31,868 nt of DNA from TMED27 sp964350435 (GCA_964350435.1 CAYGJS010000024.1:1-31868); one strand, 5' to 3'; counted from the first letter of the stretch, positions 1 to 7,836 are shown. Notes: generated from the sequence alone by a model not told the origin. A program made the numbers and translations.

Positions 1-2039
1 GGAGGGGGCGGCGGCGGAGGCGGCTCCGCACCTTCCAAAGCAAATTCGATCGTATCGACGATGCCGAGGTCATACCCACCACGCGTCACCGCCAGTTGAA
101 CCGCATCAGCATTGGCAATGCTGAAGCCGTTAATCACATGATACCGCTCGCTAAAGCCCGAGAAATAAGAAACGCCCGTATCCTCATTCGCGATCCAGCT
201 ATCGACTTCGCTGCCATTTATGCGGAGCGAATATGATGTATTGCCGTCATTCTCGTCATAATATTTGATCCGCAAATCATACGCGCCCGTAACCCCGTCA
301 AAGACCGTATCGATCGTCGCGGTTTCGCCGATGCCGCCTTCCAGCTCGACATATTTTTTGCCCGATGCAAGGCTGTGCCCCTTAATCGCATAGCCTGAAA
401 GGGTCAGGTCCTCGGCCTCATATAGCACCGCTGTTTGCGGCGCGGGTTCGGGGACATCGGCAATATTCAAAGTAACCGTGCCGATATCAGAGCCGCCCTG
501 ACCGTCTATAAGCGTGTATTCAAAGCTGTCCTGCCCAAAGAAATCAGCCACAGGATCGTATGTGAAATCACCATTGGAGAGCAGGATCACAGAGCCACCT
601 TGGGCAGTCGTGAGCGTACCGGCAACAACGCTGAGCGTCCCGCCATCACTATCACTATCCGCGCCGTTTCCGTTATCGACAAGGACATTGCCGATCAGCG
701 GCGCATCTTCGTCACCCCCGAACACATCATCTTGTGCCACCGGGTCAACATTGGGAGGAGGGGCATCAGGCGCAAACAATCCATTTTCGAACACGCCGTC
801 CGCGAAAATAATTTTTTCAATACTCGTAAGAGTATCAGTGCCCTCGCTGCCAGTAAGGGCAACAACCTGAAGCGCGCCGCCCAGATTTGTTAAGGTGTAA
901 TTCACAAAATCCAGTTGATATATGGTGCTGTCTGTTCCCGCGCCACCGAAAAGTTGATCATCACCCGCCCCGCCAATCAGAATGTTATCCGCGCCGTTGC
1001 CGTAGATGTAATCATTCCCGCTGCCGCCGATTGCGTTTTCAATCACCGCGCCATAGGCAATCGCGACATTGCTGATAAATTCGCCGACATTACTAAACGC
1101 GCCTTCGCTCAGGCGGATGGTCTGGTTATCCGCGTATCCTGAAACATCCAAAGTATCAATCCCGCCGCCATCCCAAATCGTCACAACCGGAAATACATTC
1201 ATTGTGAAGTCAAATTCAGCGCGGCCCGCCGTGGAGTTAAACCCGTAAACCGTATCCCCCGCCCGCGTGGTCATATCCGCGCCAAAAAGCTGCTGCACGG
1301 CATAAATGTCGAAAAGCTGAGGCGTCGAGGCATATTCACGAATGCCGCCATGAATATGATCCGCGCCGCTTTGGTCCGCATTGAAATACGACATCACCGA
1401 ATATTGGCGGGTGTCATTCGTCCAGATCGCATCATTCGCGTAAGTAGGATTGCCGCCATTGTAAAGGCCGCTATGGCCAAGGCCGAGCGCATGGCCAAGC
1501 TCGTGAATGATGGTCATGTAAGCGTAATTGCCGAAATCCGACATATCGGTGCCATAACTGCCCGTAGACACGTTCACACTGATCCGCGCTTCGTCTACGT
1601 TTCCGCCACTTGTACCTGCGCCATTATTATAATACCGCGTTGCCGCTTCATTGACGCTGGGGCTGAAAATATCAATATTGCCGTTACCTGCGGACACCTG
1701 TGTGAAGGTGATATCGGCCACATCCGACCATTGCGCCAGCGCGCGCTCAATCCCCAAAACATTATTCGCGCTGTATCCTGAGATGCTGTAAGTGAAATCG
1801 CTGATCCCGCCCCAATTCGGAACGCTCCACCCCGAAAGCGCGCTCCAGAAACCCGAAGTCAAATAATCGGAAAATTGTTCTTTCGTGGCGGCAACCGTGG
1901 GCGCGCCTAATGCATCGGTGTTTAGGGCGGAATTATCGATATTCGCTGCGCCGTCGCTTCTGCCGCTCATGCACATAGCGCAGCCGCAGCCGAGTGTCTG
2001 TGTTGTTTCAAGGCTTAAGGATGAATTGGTCGTAAACAT
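1..2039 (-). CDS. Serralysin-like M10 zinc metalloprotease with RTX, cadherin-like and carbohydrate-binding-like domains (partial, C-terminus beyond window)
   Basis: The frame is open from ATG at 2039 to the left edge (679 codons seen, no stop). The catalytic motif HELGHALGLGH lies at residues 179-189 and the Met-turn SVMSYF follows at about M216, which together define the metzincin M10B (serralysin) family. Glycine/aspartate-rich calcium-binding RTX-type repeats (GGAGDDQLFGGAG) follow at about 340-371. Then comes a tandem cadherin/VCBS-like module (about 430-526), a beta-sandwich region resembling CBM6/35 modules (about 538-670, starting YEAEDLTLSGY), and a polyproline linker at the edge, so at least one more domain lies to the left. 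There is no Sec signal peptide, as expected for type I secretion of RTX proteases through a C-terminal signal. A Cys cluster CGCAMC sits at residues 18-23, inside the likely propeptide. It probably digests extracellular protein in a calcium-dependent way; the substrate is unknown. The gene is divergent from rpsD. Confidence 0.9.
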   Translation of the reverse strand, partial: MFTTNSSLSLETTQTLGCGCAMCMSGRSDGAANIDNSALNTDALGAPTVAATKEQFSDYLTSGFWSALSGWSVPNWGGISDFTYSISGYSANNVLGIERALAQWSDVADITFTQVSAGNGNIDIFSPSVNEAATRYYNNGAGTSGGNVDEARISVNVSTGSYGTDMSDFGNYAYMTIIHELGHALGLGHSGLYNGGNPTYANDAIWTNDTRQYSVMSYFNADQSGADHIHGGIREYASTPQLFDIYAVQQLFGADMTTRAGDTVYGFNSTAGRAEFDFTMNVFPVVTIWDGGGIDTLDVSGYADNQTIRLSEGAFSNVGEFISNVAIAYGAVIENAIGGSGNDYIYGNGADNILIGGAGDDQLFGGAGTDSTIYQLDFVNYTLTNLGGALQVVALTGSEGTDTLTSIEKIIFADGVFENGLFAPDAPPPNVDPVAQDDVFGGDEDAPLIGNVLVDNGNGADSDSDGGTLSVVAGTLTTAQGGSVILLSNGDFTYDPVADFFGQDSFEYTLIDGQGGSDIGTVTLNIADVPEPAPQTAVLYEAEDLTLSGYAIKGHSLASGKKYVELEGGIGETATIDTVFDGVTGAYDLRIKYYDENDGNTSYSLRINGSEVDSWIANEDTGVSYFSGFSERYHVINGFSIANADAVQLAVTRGGYDLGIVDTIEFALEGAEPPPPPPP

Positions 2040-2147
2040 GGCCAAGCCTGTCATTGAATTCTAAACCGCATATAGTTTGTAGCAAATTTGATTAGGAAAA
2101 ATCAATTAAATTCAGGATAGGGACATCCGGCGCGGCAAATAAAAACT

Positions 2148-2175
2148 TTGACATCGCCCCAAAAATCCTTATAAA
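2148..2175 (+). promoter_or_regulatory. Sigma70-type promoter for rpsD
   Basis: A perfect -35 TTGACA (2148-2153) is followed after 16 bases by TATAAA (2170-2175). It predicts an rpsD leader of about 100 bases. That leader contains a small hairpin, AAAGGG/CCCTTT (2195-2200 and 2207-2212). Whether the hairpin matters for control is unknown. Confidence 0.65.
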
Positions 2176-2284
2176 CACCCCTATTCCTGAGCAAAAAGGG
2201 TGAATGCCCTTTGTTGATTGAGTTCAATACCTGCTGGTTGATCGGGATAAGAAAAAACAAACCGTCTATGAAAGGACATATATC

Positions 2285-2905
2285 ATGAGTGGAAAGCGTT
2301 TAAGCGCCAAACATAAAATCGACCGCCGCATCGGAGGAAACCTCTGGGGCCGCGCGAAATCTCCCTTTAACACACGCCAGGTGCCTCCGGGTATGCACGG
2401 TGCAAACCGCCGTGGCAAGCTCTCTGACTATGGTCAGCAGTTGATGGCCAAGCAAAAGCTGAAAGCGTATTACGGCAATATCGGCGAAAAACAATTCCGT
2501 CGTTACTTCGCCGAAGCCGACCGTCTTCGTGGCGATACCGGACAAAACCTGATCGGTCTTTTGGAACGTCGTCTGGACGCCGTGATCTATCGCGCGAAAT
2601 TCGTGCCGACGGTCTTCGCCGCGCGTCAGTTCGTGAACCACAAACACATCTTGGTGAACGGCCAAATCGTAAACATCCCGTCTTACCAGGTGAAAGAAGG
2701 CGACGTCATCGAAGTGCGTGAAGCGTCTCGCAACATTCCAATGGTGATCGAAGCGCAAGCCTCTGCTGAGCGTGAATTGGTGGACTATGTTGATGTTGAC
2801 CAAAAAGCGATGAAAGCGACATATATTCGCATTCCACAACTCGAAGACGTGCCTTACGCCGTTCAAATGGAACCAAACCTGATCGTCGAATTCTATTCAA
2901 GATAA
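2285..2905 (+). CDS. rpsD: 30S ribosomal protein S4
   Basis: The 206-residue product has the normal length for proteobacterial S4. It begins MSGKRLSAKHKIDRR and contains the S4 RNA-binding domain in the second half (residues about 95-160, including LERRLDAVIYRAKFVPT and VNHKHILVNGQIVNIPSY). It ends with the family-typical PNLIVEFYSR. S4 binds 16S rRNA early in assembly of the small subunit and helps maintain decoding fidelity. A ribosome-binding site AAAGGA (2271-2276) sits 8 bases before ATG. The gene stands alone behind a strong promoter, not in the alpha operon with rpsM/rpsK/rpoA, which is usual in alphaproteobacteria. It is followed by a palindromic repeat and a terminator shared with the convergent trmJ. 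Confidence 0.98.
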   Translation: MSGKRLSAKHKIDRRIGGNLWGRAKSPFNTRQVPPGMHGANRRGKLSDYGQQLMAKQKLKAYYGNIGEKQFRRYFAEADRLRGDTGQNLIGLLERRLDAVIYRAKFVPTVFAARQFVNHKHILVNGQIVNIPSYQVKEGDVIEVREASRNIPMVIEAQASAERELVDYVDVDQKAMKATYIRIPQLEDVPYAVQMEPNLIVEFYSR

Positions 2906-2913
2906 CGTCCTAT

Positions 2914-2994
2914 TGTCATCCCGAACATATGTGAGGGATCAACGGGTTCGTGACATCGGAAGTTTCCTCCATCGCGCGCGATGATCGGAATAAC
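2914..2994. repeat. Dispersed palindromic repeat, GTCATCCCGA subtype (degenerate copy)
   Basis: The element starts 9 bases after the rpsD stop with TGTCATCCCGA and ends with a degraded inverted end TCGGAATAAC (2985-2994). The 'gagggatc' segment inside matches the better-preserved copy in nadE. It belongs to the same family of about 65-85 bp imperfect palindromes seen at 4213, 6935, 7744, 10453 and 12022. Confidence 0.6.
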
Positions 2995-3004
2995 GAATTT
3001 TATT

Positions 3005-3036
3005 AAAAAGCCGCTCTCACATGGGCGGCTTTTTTT
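3005..3036. terminator. Bidirectional rho-independent terminator between rpsD and trmJ
   Basis: The stem AAAGCCGC (3007-3014) pairs with GCGGCTTT (3025-3032). It is flanked by an A-run on the left and a T-run on the right (to 3036), so it can stop transcription from both convergent genes. It ends at the trmJ stop codon. Confidence 0.85.
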
Positions 3037-3769
3037 ATGGTTGTTTATGGATGAGAGCGGACACAATCCCATGCAGGGTTTTAACCTCCTGCTGCGTCAG
3101 GCCGCCGCGCGTAAAAATATTGCGGATATTGCGCACCATCGTCGGTTTCAAATCCTGGGCTTTAAAGAAATCGGCATGTTCGAGTTCTTCCTTAAGCCTT
3201 TGCAGAAAATCGTCAAGTTCTTGACCTGTGGCGGGCGGGCTTATTTTTCTGCTATGCGGCGGGGCAGGGGGCGCATCGCTCACGCCCTGCAATCCGATCT
3301 GCGCGACCATAAGCAGCACGGCTTGCCCCAGATTGAGGGAAGAAAATTCCGGGTTGGTCGGAATATTCACCACCGCGCTGCACAGTGACAGGTCCTCGTT
3401 ACTCATCCCCGATTGTTCAGCGCCGAATACAAGAGCAACCTTCTTCCCGCTTGCAACATGCCGCAAAGCCTCCCCCGCCGCTTGCTGCGGGCTCATAACG
3501 GGCTTCATCAAATGCCTGCGCCTTGCGGTTGTAGCATAGGAACAATGACAGTCATGGAGAGAATCGGATAAACTTTCATAGAGTGTTGGCATAGGGATTG
3601 CAGAGAACGCTCCCGCAGCAAGGCTGTCGGCTTTCGGGTTCGGCCAGCCATCCCGGGGGTTTACAAGGCGTAAATCGGAGAAACCGAAATTGGCCATCGC
3701 CCGGGCTGCTGCGCCTATATTTTCGCCCATTTGCGGATTTGTTAGGATTATGCAAATATCTGAGTTCAT
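3035..3769 (-). CDS. trmJ: tRNA (cytidine/uridine-2'-O-)-methyltransferase, TrmJ family
   Basis: This 244-residue SpoU/TrmH-superfamily (SPOUT) enzyme has the three class motifs. Motif 1 is PQMGENIGAAARAM (residues 12-25), motif 2 is the SAM-binding FGAEQSGMSNED (115-126), and motif 3 is IPTNPEFSSLNLGQA (136-150). The C-terminal helical extension (about 185-244) is typical of TrmJ. The family transfers methyl from S-adenosylmethionine to the 2'-OH of position 32 in the anticodon loop of several tRNAs, forming a trefoil knot and acting as a dimer in the cytosol. The gene converges on rpsD and is divergent from the 77-residue gene at 3879. No clear ribosome-binding site is visible at ATG 3769. 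TrmH-like paralogues with other targets are the main alternative. Confidence 0.9.
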   Translation of the reverse strand: MNSDICIILTNPQMGENIGAAARAMANFGFSDLRLVNPRDGWPNPKADSLAAGAFSAIPMPTLYESLSDSLHDCHCSYATTARRRHLMKPVMSPQQAAGEALRHVASGKKVALVFGAEQSGMSNEDLSLCSAVVNIPTNPEFSSLNLGQAVLLMVAQIGLQGVSDAPPAPPHSRKISPPATGQELDDFLQRLKEELEHADFFKAQDLKPTMVRNIRNIFTRGGLTQQEVKTLHGIVSALIHKQP

Positions 3770-3878
3770 TGTAACTGTTTGTTATTATTGAATATTAAGA
3801 AAAAAATTTACTTTTTGTTAACTTCTGTGTATCGTTTAATCATATACCAAAGATCGAAAGATTGCGAAGGGGAGAAGC

Positions 3879-4112
3879 ATGATGCGCTCAACCGTTACCA
3901 GTTTAATCCGCAAACTGCCAAAGCAGCTCAATATTATTGAGGAATTTGCGGTGCTTAATCCGAGAAGAAAGCTTCTCTTATGCGACCACCTTTTTATAAA
4001 AGGGCATGAAAGTTTTGAAAACACCGTAAAGGCACTTTGGCCGCAAGCCCGCGAAATGGATATCAAGAAACTTGAAAAGTTTCTGATTTTGCTGAAAAAG
4101 ACAGCGCATTAA
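3879..4112 (+). CDS. Small basic protein of unknown function (77 residues)
   Basis: The predicted protein is 77 residues, basic and probably helical, with no signal peptide or membrane segment, and I do not recognise the family. Coding on this strand is supported by a good GGGGAG ribosome-binding site (about 3870-3875) before ATG and by a strong terminator downstream (4166-4204). The AT-rich region 3770-3878, shared with divergent trmJ, is long enough for a promoter. An alternative start at the adjacent second ATG (3882) cannot be excluded. It could be a small regulatory or stress protein, but nothing in the sequence proves this. Confidence 0.65.
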   Translation: MMRSTVTSLIRKLPKQLNIIEEFAVLNPRRKLLLCDHLFIKGHESFENTVKALWPQAREMDIKKLEKFLILLKKTAH

Positions 4113-4128
4113 AACCAGTTTTCCTAGG

Positions 4129-4158
4129 AAATAGCATTTGAGGGTTCACATGCTATTT
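4129..4158. other. Perfect 9-bp inverted repeat downstream of the 77-residue gene
   Basis: AAATAGCAT (4129-4137) and ATGCTATTT (4150-4158) form a perfect hairpin with a 12-base loop. It lies between the stop codon and the terminator and overlaps a 12-base palindrome TTTCCTAGGAAA (4120-4131). It could be an mRNA-stability hairpin or part of a small 3' RNA. Confidence 0.4.
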
Positions 4159-4165
4159 AAGTCAT

Positions 4166-4204
4166 CGCCCCGCAAGATCAAAAGATCGGCGGGGCGTTTT
4201 TTTT
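4166..4204 (+). terminator. Strong rho-independent terminator
   Basis: The 8-bp G/C stem CGCCCCGC (4166-4173) pairs with GCGGGGCG (4189-4196) and is followed by eight T. The loop contains a further GATC/GATC pairing. Confidence 0.9.
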
Positions 4205-4212
4205 ATTTCTTT

Positions 4213-4281
4213 TGTCATTGCGAGGAAGGCCGAAGGTCTAACGCGGCAATCTGGATTGCTTCGCTCACGCTCTCAATAACA
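4213..4281. repeat. Dispersed palindromic repeat, TCATTGCGAG subtype
   Basis: The left end TGTCATTGCGAG (4213-4224) is intact. The right end CTCTCAATAAC (4270-4280) is a decayed form of CTCGCAATGAC. Inside are the GCAATCT/GGATTGCTTCGCT segments shared with copies at 7744 and 12022. It sits just beyond the gltX stop codon. Confidence 0.75.
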
Positions 4282-4295
4282 AGGAACAGTGTTTT

Positions 4296-5624
4296 TTATG
4301 CGGCTTTCTTGAATGACAGACGCTCGCGCACTTTTTCAGGGCCGATCAACAGCAGGAGTTTATCCATCTCCGGCCCATGTTCCATTCCGGTCAAGGCCTG
4401 GCGAAGCGGCATGAATAGGGCCTTACCCTTACGGCCCGTGCTTTCTTTCAAGGCCGATGTCCACGCGCCCCATGTGTTTTCATCAAAATGATCGGGCAGA
4501 GCCGCTAATGCTGCGGCGATATACTCCGGCTCCTCGATCACGGGAGTAATTGAGCCCGCAACAATCCTATGCAAATCCTGTACATCGCCGAGCTTCTCAA
4601 GATTCGCCCGCACCGCGAGCCAAAACTCTTCATCAACCCCTTCGGCGCGGGGTTTAATCGCCTCATACGGCGTTTCATGCAGAATTTTCGCATTCAGCCG
4701 CAGCAATTCCGCAGGATCAAATTTCGGCGTGCCGCGGGAGAATTTGGAAAAATCAAACCCGTCAATGAGCGGCTGCAAAGACGTCAAAGCCTCGATAGGG
4801 TCAGACGTTCCCATCCGCGCCAGCAGGCTGTTCACCGCCATGGGCTCCAGCCCGTCTTCATCGCGGATGTCTATGATGCTTAAGGACCCCATACGCTTGG
4901 AGAGCTTGCCGCCCTCGGCATCAGAAATCAGCGGTAAATGCGCAAATTCCGGCGGCTTCGCGCCCAAAGCTTCAAACATCTGCACATGCGTGGCCGTATT
5001 CGACACATGATCTTCGCCGCGCACAATATGCGTAATCCCGAAATCAACATCATCAATCACCGAGCATAGGTGATAGAGGGGCTGACCGTTTTCGCGGATG
5101 ACCACAGGGTCTGAAAGATCGCCGCCTTCAAACTTCACTTCGCCGCGAATATGGTCATTCCACATGATCGGGGCATGACTCAGCTTAAACCGCCAATGCG
5201 GTTTGCGCCCCTCCGCTTCGAATTTCGCGATCTGTTCGGGCGTAAGGTTTAGTGCGCCGCGATCATAAATCGGCGGCTTGCCCTGGTTGAGCAAAGCTTT
5301 GCGTTTAAGCCCCAGTTCTTCGGGCGTTTCATAACAGGCGTAAATGAAGCCCTTGTCTTTTAATTCCTGAATTCTGGCTTCATAAAGATCCATGCGGTTT
5401 TTTTGATTGGCGTTATCATCCCAATCCATTCCCAGCCAGATCAGGCTTTCCTTGATCGCTTCTTCGTATTGAACTTCGGAGCGCTCCGCATCTGTATCGT
5501 CAATCCGCAGCAGGAAATGACCGCGCTGGCTGCGCGCAAACAGCCATGTAATCAGGGCTGTACGCGCATTGCCGACATGCAGCATTCCGGTGGGCGAGGG
5601 GGCAAAACGAACTTTGACTGACAT
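4296..5624 (-). CDS. gltX: Glutamate--tRNA ligase
   Basis: This 442-residue class I aminoacyl-tRNA synthetase begins VRFAPSPTG, with the HIGH-type motif HVGN at 16-19 and the KMSKS-type motif KLSKR at 240-244. The Rossmann core is followed by a helical anticodon-binding region. It attaches glutamate to tRNA(Glu). The length is slightly short of the common 465-490 residues. The sequence after KLSKR (GSLSIIDIRDEDGLEP) resembles the second GluRS type found beside a canonical copy in many alphaproteobacteria, where such paralogues can be specialised in charging tRNA(Gln). This is an inference; the other copy is not in the window. A ribosome-binding site AAGGAG lies at 5634-5639 (reverse strand) before ATG. 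Confidence 0.95.
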   Translation of the reverse strand: MSVKVRFAPSPTGMLHVGNARTALITWLFARSQRGHFLLRIDDTDAERSEVQYEEAIKESLIWLGMDWDDNANQKNRMDLYEARIQELKDKGFIYACYETPEELGLKRKALLNQGKPPIYDRGALNLTPEQIAKFEAEGRKPHWRFKLSHAPIMWNDHIRGEVKFEGGDLSDPVVIRENGQPLYHLCSVIDDVDFGITHIVRGEDHVSNTATHVQMFEALGAKPPEFAHLPLISDAEGGKLSKRMGSLSIIDIRDEDGLEPMAVNSLLARMGTSDPIEALTSLQPLIDGFDFSKFSRGTPKFDPAELLRLNAKILHETPYEAIKPRAEGVDEEFWLAVRANLEKLGDVQDLHRIVAGSITPVIEEPEYIAAALAALPDHFDENTWGAWTSALKESTGRKGKALFMPLRQALTGMEHGPEMDKLLLLIGPEKVRERLSFKKAA

Positions 5625-5692
5625 AAAGTAAAACTCCTTGTGAACCCATGTGTATAGAAGAGTTTCAGAGAAAAATAAAGGCTAAGAAATTA

Positions 5693-5721
5693 TTGACATA
5701 AGTTAGAAGATATTGTTAAAA
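5693..5721 (+). promoter_or_regulatory. Candidate promoter for the ClpS-like gene
   Basis: A perfect -35 TTGACA (5693-5698) is followed by a 17-base spacer and a weak -10 TTAAAA (5716-5721), about 22 bases before the first ATG of the ClpS-like gene. Confidence 0.45.
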
Positions 5722-5743
5722 GACTATCCATAATAAATAAAAC

Positions 5744-6097
5744 ATGAGGAATATTGTGTCTGTAATTGAAGATAATCGGTCGGGTGTTATTACGGCCACG
5801 AAGAAAAAAACCGAACCTCCAAAACAATATCAGGTTTCGCTTCATTCTCTAGCTCCGTTACCTTTTGCAACAGATTGCCATTTAAACATATTAAGGGATA
5901 ACTTTAATCTGAGCGCGGAAGAAGCTTTCGACAAGTTAAGAACTGCATTTGCGCGAGGGAGTGTGGGAGTTTTTGTTTCATCGAGAGAGGTTGTAGAAAC
6001 GAAAGCGGCAATGGCAAATGGTGATATTCGCGCTCACGGAGCGCACAACCCGTTTATCTTTAATATTAAATTTTTTGTTGAACCTGTAGAATTATAA
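5744..6097 (+). CDS. Divergent ClpS-like protein lacking N-degron-binding residues
   Basis: After an N-terminal tail, the rest of this 117-residue protein follows the ClpS adaptor layout. PPKQYQVSLHS corresponds to the first strand, ILRDNFNLSAEEAFDKL to the helix, and then come GSVGVF, the hallmark VVETKAAMAN and a final strand HNPFIFNI. ClpS binds ClpA and presents N-end-rule substrates to ClpAP. Here the NDD-T motif that grips the substrate alpha-amino group is replaced (HSLAP), and the conserved pocket histidine before G-K-x-x-x-GVF is absent through a short deletion. It probably does not recognise N-degrons in the usual way. It could still bind a Clp ATPase or be a repurposed decoy. A GTG start at 5756, preceded by TGAGGA (5745-5750), may be the true start. 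The gene converges on nadE with a 4-base gap. Confidence 0.6.
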   Translation: MRNIVSVIEDNRSGVITATKKKTEPPKQYQVSLHSLAPLPFATDCHLNILRDNFNLSAEEAFDKLRTAFARGSVGVFVSSREVVETKAAMANGDIRAHGAHNPFIFNIKFFVEPVEL

Positions 6098-6101
6098 AAA
6101 A

Positions 6102-7730
6102 TCACTCTTTCCCGAATTTATTGGTGATCGGATAGCGGCGATCGCGGCCAAAGGCGCGGGAGGTGACTTTCACCCCCGGCGGGGCCTGGCGGCGTTTATA
6201 TTCGGCGCGGTCCAGCATCGCCCAAACGCGGTTGATCGTGGCGGCGTCATGCCCGCGCTTCGCGATTTCACTGACATCCATTTCATGTTCGATCAGGCAC
6301 TGCAGAATATCATCCAGAACATCATATGCGGGCAAACTGTCCTGATCAGTTTGATTGTCTTTAAGCTCCGCCGTAGGGGCTTTGGTGATAATACGGGTCG
6401 GGATGATCTCCCGCTCGCGGTTAATCCAGCGCGACAGCGCATAGACTTCAGTTTTATACAAATCCTTCAGCGCATTAAACCCGCCGCACATATCGCCGTA
6501 TAGAGTGGCATAGCCCACCGCCATTTCAGATTTATTACCGGTAGACAGCAGCATCTTGCCGTTGGAATTGGAGAGCGCCATCAGGATCAACCCCCGCGTG
6601 CGCGATTGCATATTCTCATGCGCGGTATTGGCAAGGCTGGGGATTACGCCTTCAAAAGCGGCCATCGGTTCGGCGATTGAAAGTACCATATACGGACAGC
6701 CCAAATTCTCGGCCTGCGCTTTGGCGTCATCCAAAGAGTCCTGCGAGGTAAAGCGCGAGGGCATCATCACACATTGCACATTCTGCGCACCGACAGCCTC
6801 GGCGGCGATCACGGCGGAAATCGCGCTGTCTATCCCGCCTGAAAGGCCGAGCAATATTCCCGGAAACCCGTTCTTGCGCACATAATCCCGAAGGCCAAGC
6901 ACAAGCGCGTTATAAAGTTCCTCCATGCCGTCTTTGTCATCCCGAGCGAAGCCGAGGGATCTTTCTTGTTGGCAGTCTATGAAGATCTCTCCGCTAGCAA
7001 CCGCTCGGTCGAGATGACAGGTGAGGGTGCCTTCTTCAAATTCAGGCATTTGAAAAACTATCTCGCCATCCGCGCTCATCACAAAGCTCGCGCCGTCAAA
7101 AACAATCTCGTCCTGCCCGCCGATCTGGTTCACATAGACAATCGGCAGACCTGTTTCGCGTGTGCGGAGTTTTGCGATATCTTCGCGTGTATCATCTTTG
7201 GAGATTTCATACGGGCTGGCATTGGGCACGAGCAAGATTTGCGCACCTTGCGATTTTAAATGCGCGGCGACTTGCGGGAACCAGAGGTCTTCGCAAATCG
7301 CGATGCCGATTTTCACCCCGCGAAAAGTGAAAGCATCTGGCAAAGCGCCTTTCGCAAAGACGCGGCATTCATCAAATACGCCGTAATTGGGAAGGTCGTG
7401 TTTGGCTTGGGTAAGGATGATTTTTCCGCCCTCAATCAACAGCGCGGCGTTATAAATCTGCCCGTCAATTCTCCACGGACACCCAATCAGCGCGGCAGAT
7501 TTGAAGGTTTTCGATTTTTCGCATATACGCTCAACACAAGATTTTACTTCGTCAATAAAGGCAGGCTTCAGCACAAGGTCTTCTGGCGGATAGCCGCACA
7601 CACAAAGTTCGGGAAAAATGATGAGGTCGGTACTGGCGGCTTCCCAGATGCCGAGAATAATCTCCGCATTCCCATGAAGTGCGCCAACGGTAGGGTTTAT
7701 CTGTGCAAGCGTGAGAGAAATCTGTGTCAT
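6102..7730 (-). CDS. nadE: Glutamine-dependent NAD+ synthetase with an in-frame repeat insertion
   Basis: This 542-residue two-domain enzyme amidates nicotinate adenine dinucleotide to NAD+. The N-terminal nitrilase-like glutaminase has the Glu-Lys-Cys triad at E41 (FPELCVCGY), K110 (AKHDLPNYGVFDE) and C146 (AICEDLW). The C-terminal synthetase has the PP-loop SGGIDS at 297-302 and the usual STGNKSEMAVGYATLYGDM segment. Ammonia made in the first domain is channelled to the second. The domain junction (about residues 238-266) is encoded by a palindromic repeat of the genome's dispersed family (6935-7019), read in frame. Neither domain loses a motif, so the gene is probably functional. The start at ATG 7730 gives the standard MTQISLTLAQINPTVG opening. 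No strong ribosome-binding site is seen. Confidence 0.95.
   Translation of the reverse strand: MTQISLTLAQINPTVGALHGNAEIILGIWEAASTDLIIFPELCVCGYPPEDLVLKPAFIDEVKSCVERICEKSKTFKSAALIGCPWRIDGQIYNAALLIEGGKIILTQAKHDLPNYGVFDECRVFAKGALPDAFTFRGVKIGIAICEDLWFPQVAAHLKSQGAQILLVPNASPYEISKDDTREDIAKLRTRETGLPIVYVNQIGGQDEIVFDGASFVMSADGEIVFQMPEFEEGTLTCHLDRAVASGEIFIDCQQERSLGFARDDKDGMEELYNALVLGLRDYVRKNGFPGILLGLSGGIDSAISAVIAAEAVGAQNVQCVMMPSRFTSQDSLDDAKAQAENLGCPYMVLSIAEPMAAFEGVIPSLANTAHENMQSRTRGLILMALSNSNGKMLLSTGNKSEMAVGYATLYGDMCGGFNALKDLYKTEVYALSRWINREREIIPTRIITKAPTAELKDNQTDQDSLPAYDVLDDILQCLIEHEMDVSEIAKRGHDAATINRVWAMLDRAEYKRRQAPPGVKVTSRAFGRDRRYPITNKFGKE
6935..7019. repeat. Palindromic repeat inserted in frame within nadE
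   Basis: The end TGTCATCCCGAG (6935-6946) is mirrored by TCGAGATGACA (7009-7019), with matching inner pieces (gagggatc against gatctct). In the nadE reading direction it encodes the linker from about CHLDRAVASGE to LGFARDDKDG (residues 238-266). Nothing in the known glutaminase or synthetase domains requires this segment. Confidence 0.8.
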
Positions 7731-7743
7731 AACGTTTTCAATA

Positions 7744-7823
7744 TGTCATTGCGAGCCGAGCGAAGCAATCCACGAATATTGGAGGATCTGGGTTGCCGCG
7801 TCGCTAACGCTCCTCGCAATGAC
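7744..7823. repeat. Dispersed palindromic repeat, TCATTGCGAG subtype
   Basis: TGTCATTGCGAG (7744-7755) and CTCGCAATGAC (7813-7823) are near-perfect inverted ends. The copy fills most of the gap between the nadE start and the aroG stop. It probably lies within the aroG-nadE transcript region, where it could form a hairpin. Confidence 0.85.
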
Positions 7824-7836
7824 GAGACACCAACGT

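Noticed and set aside
435..1781. Arg/Ile-rich plus-strand ORFs opposite the metalloprotease
   Set aside because: They mirror the M10 gene on the other strand, have low-complexity composition and match no family.
4138..4491. Plus-strand ORF across terminator, repeat and gltX end
   Set aside because: It spans a terminator and a palindromic repeat and then runs antisense to gltX, so it is unlikely to be coding.
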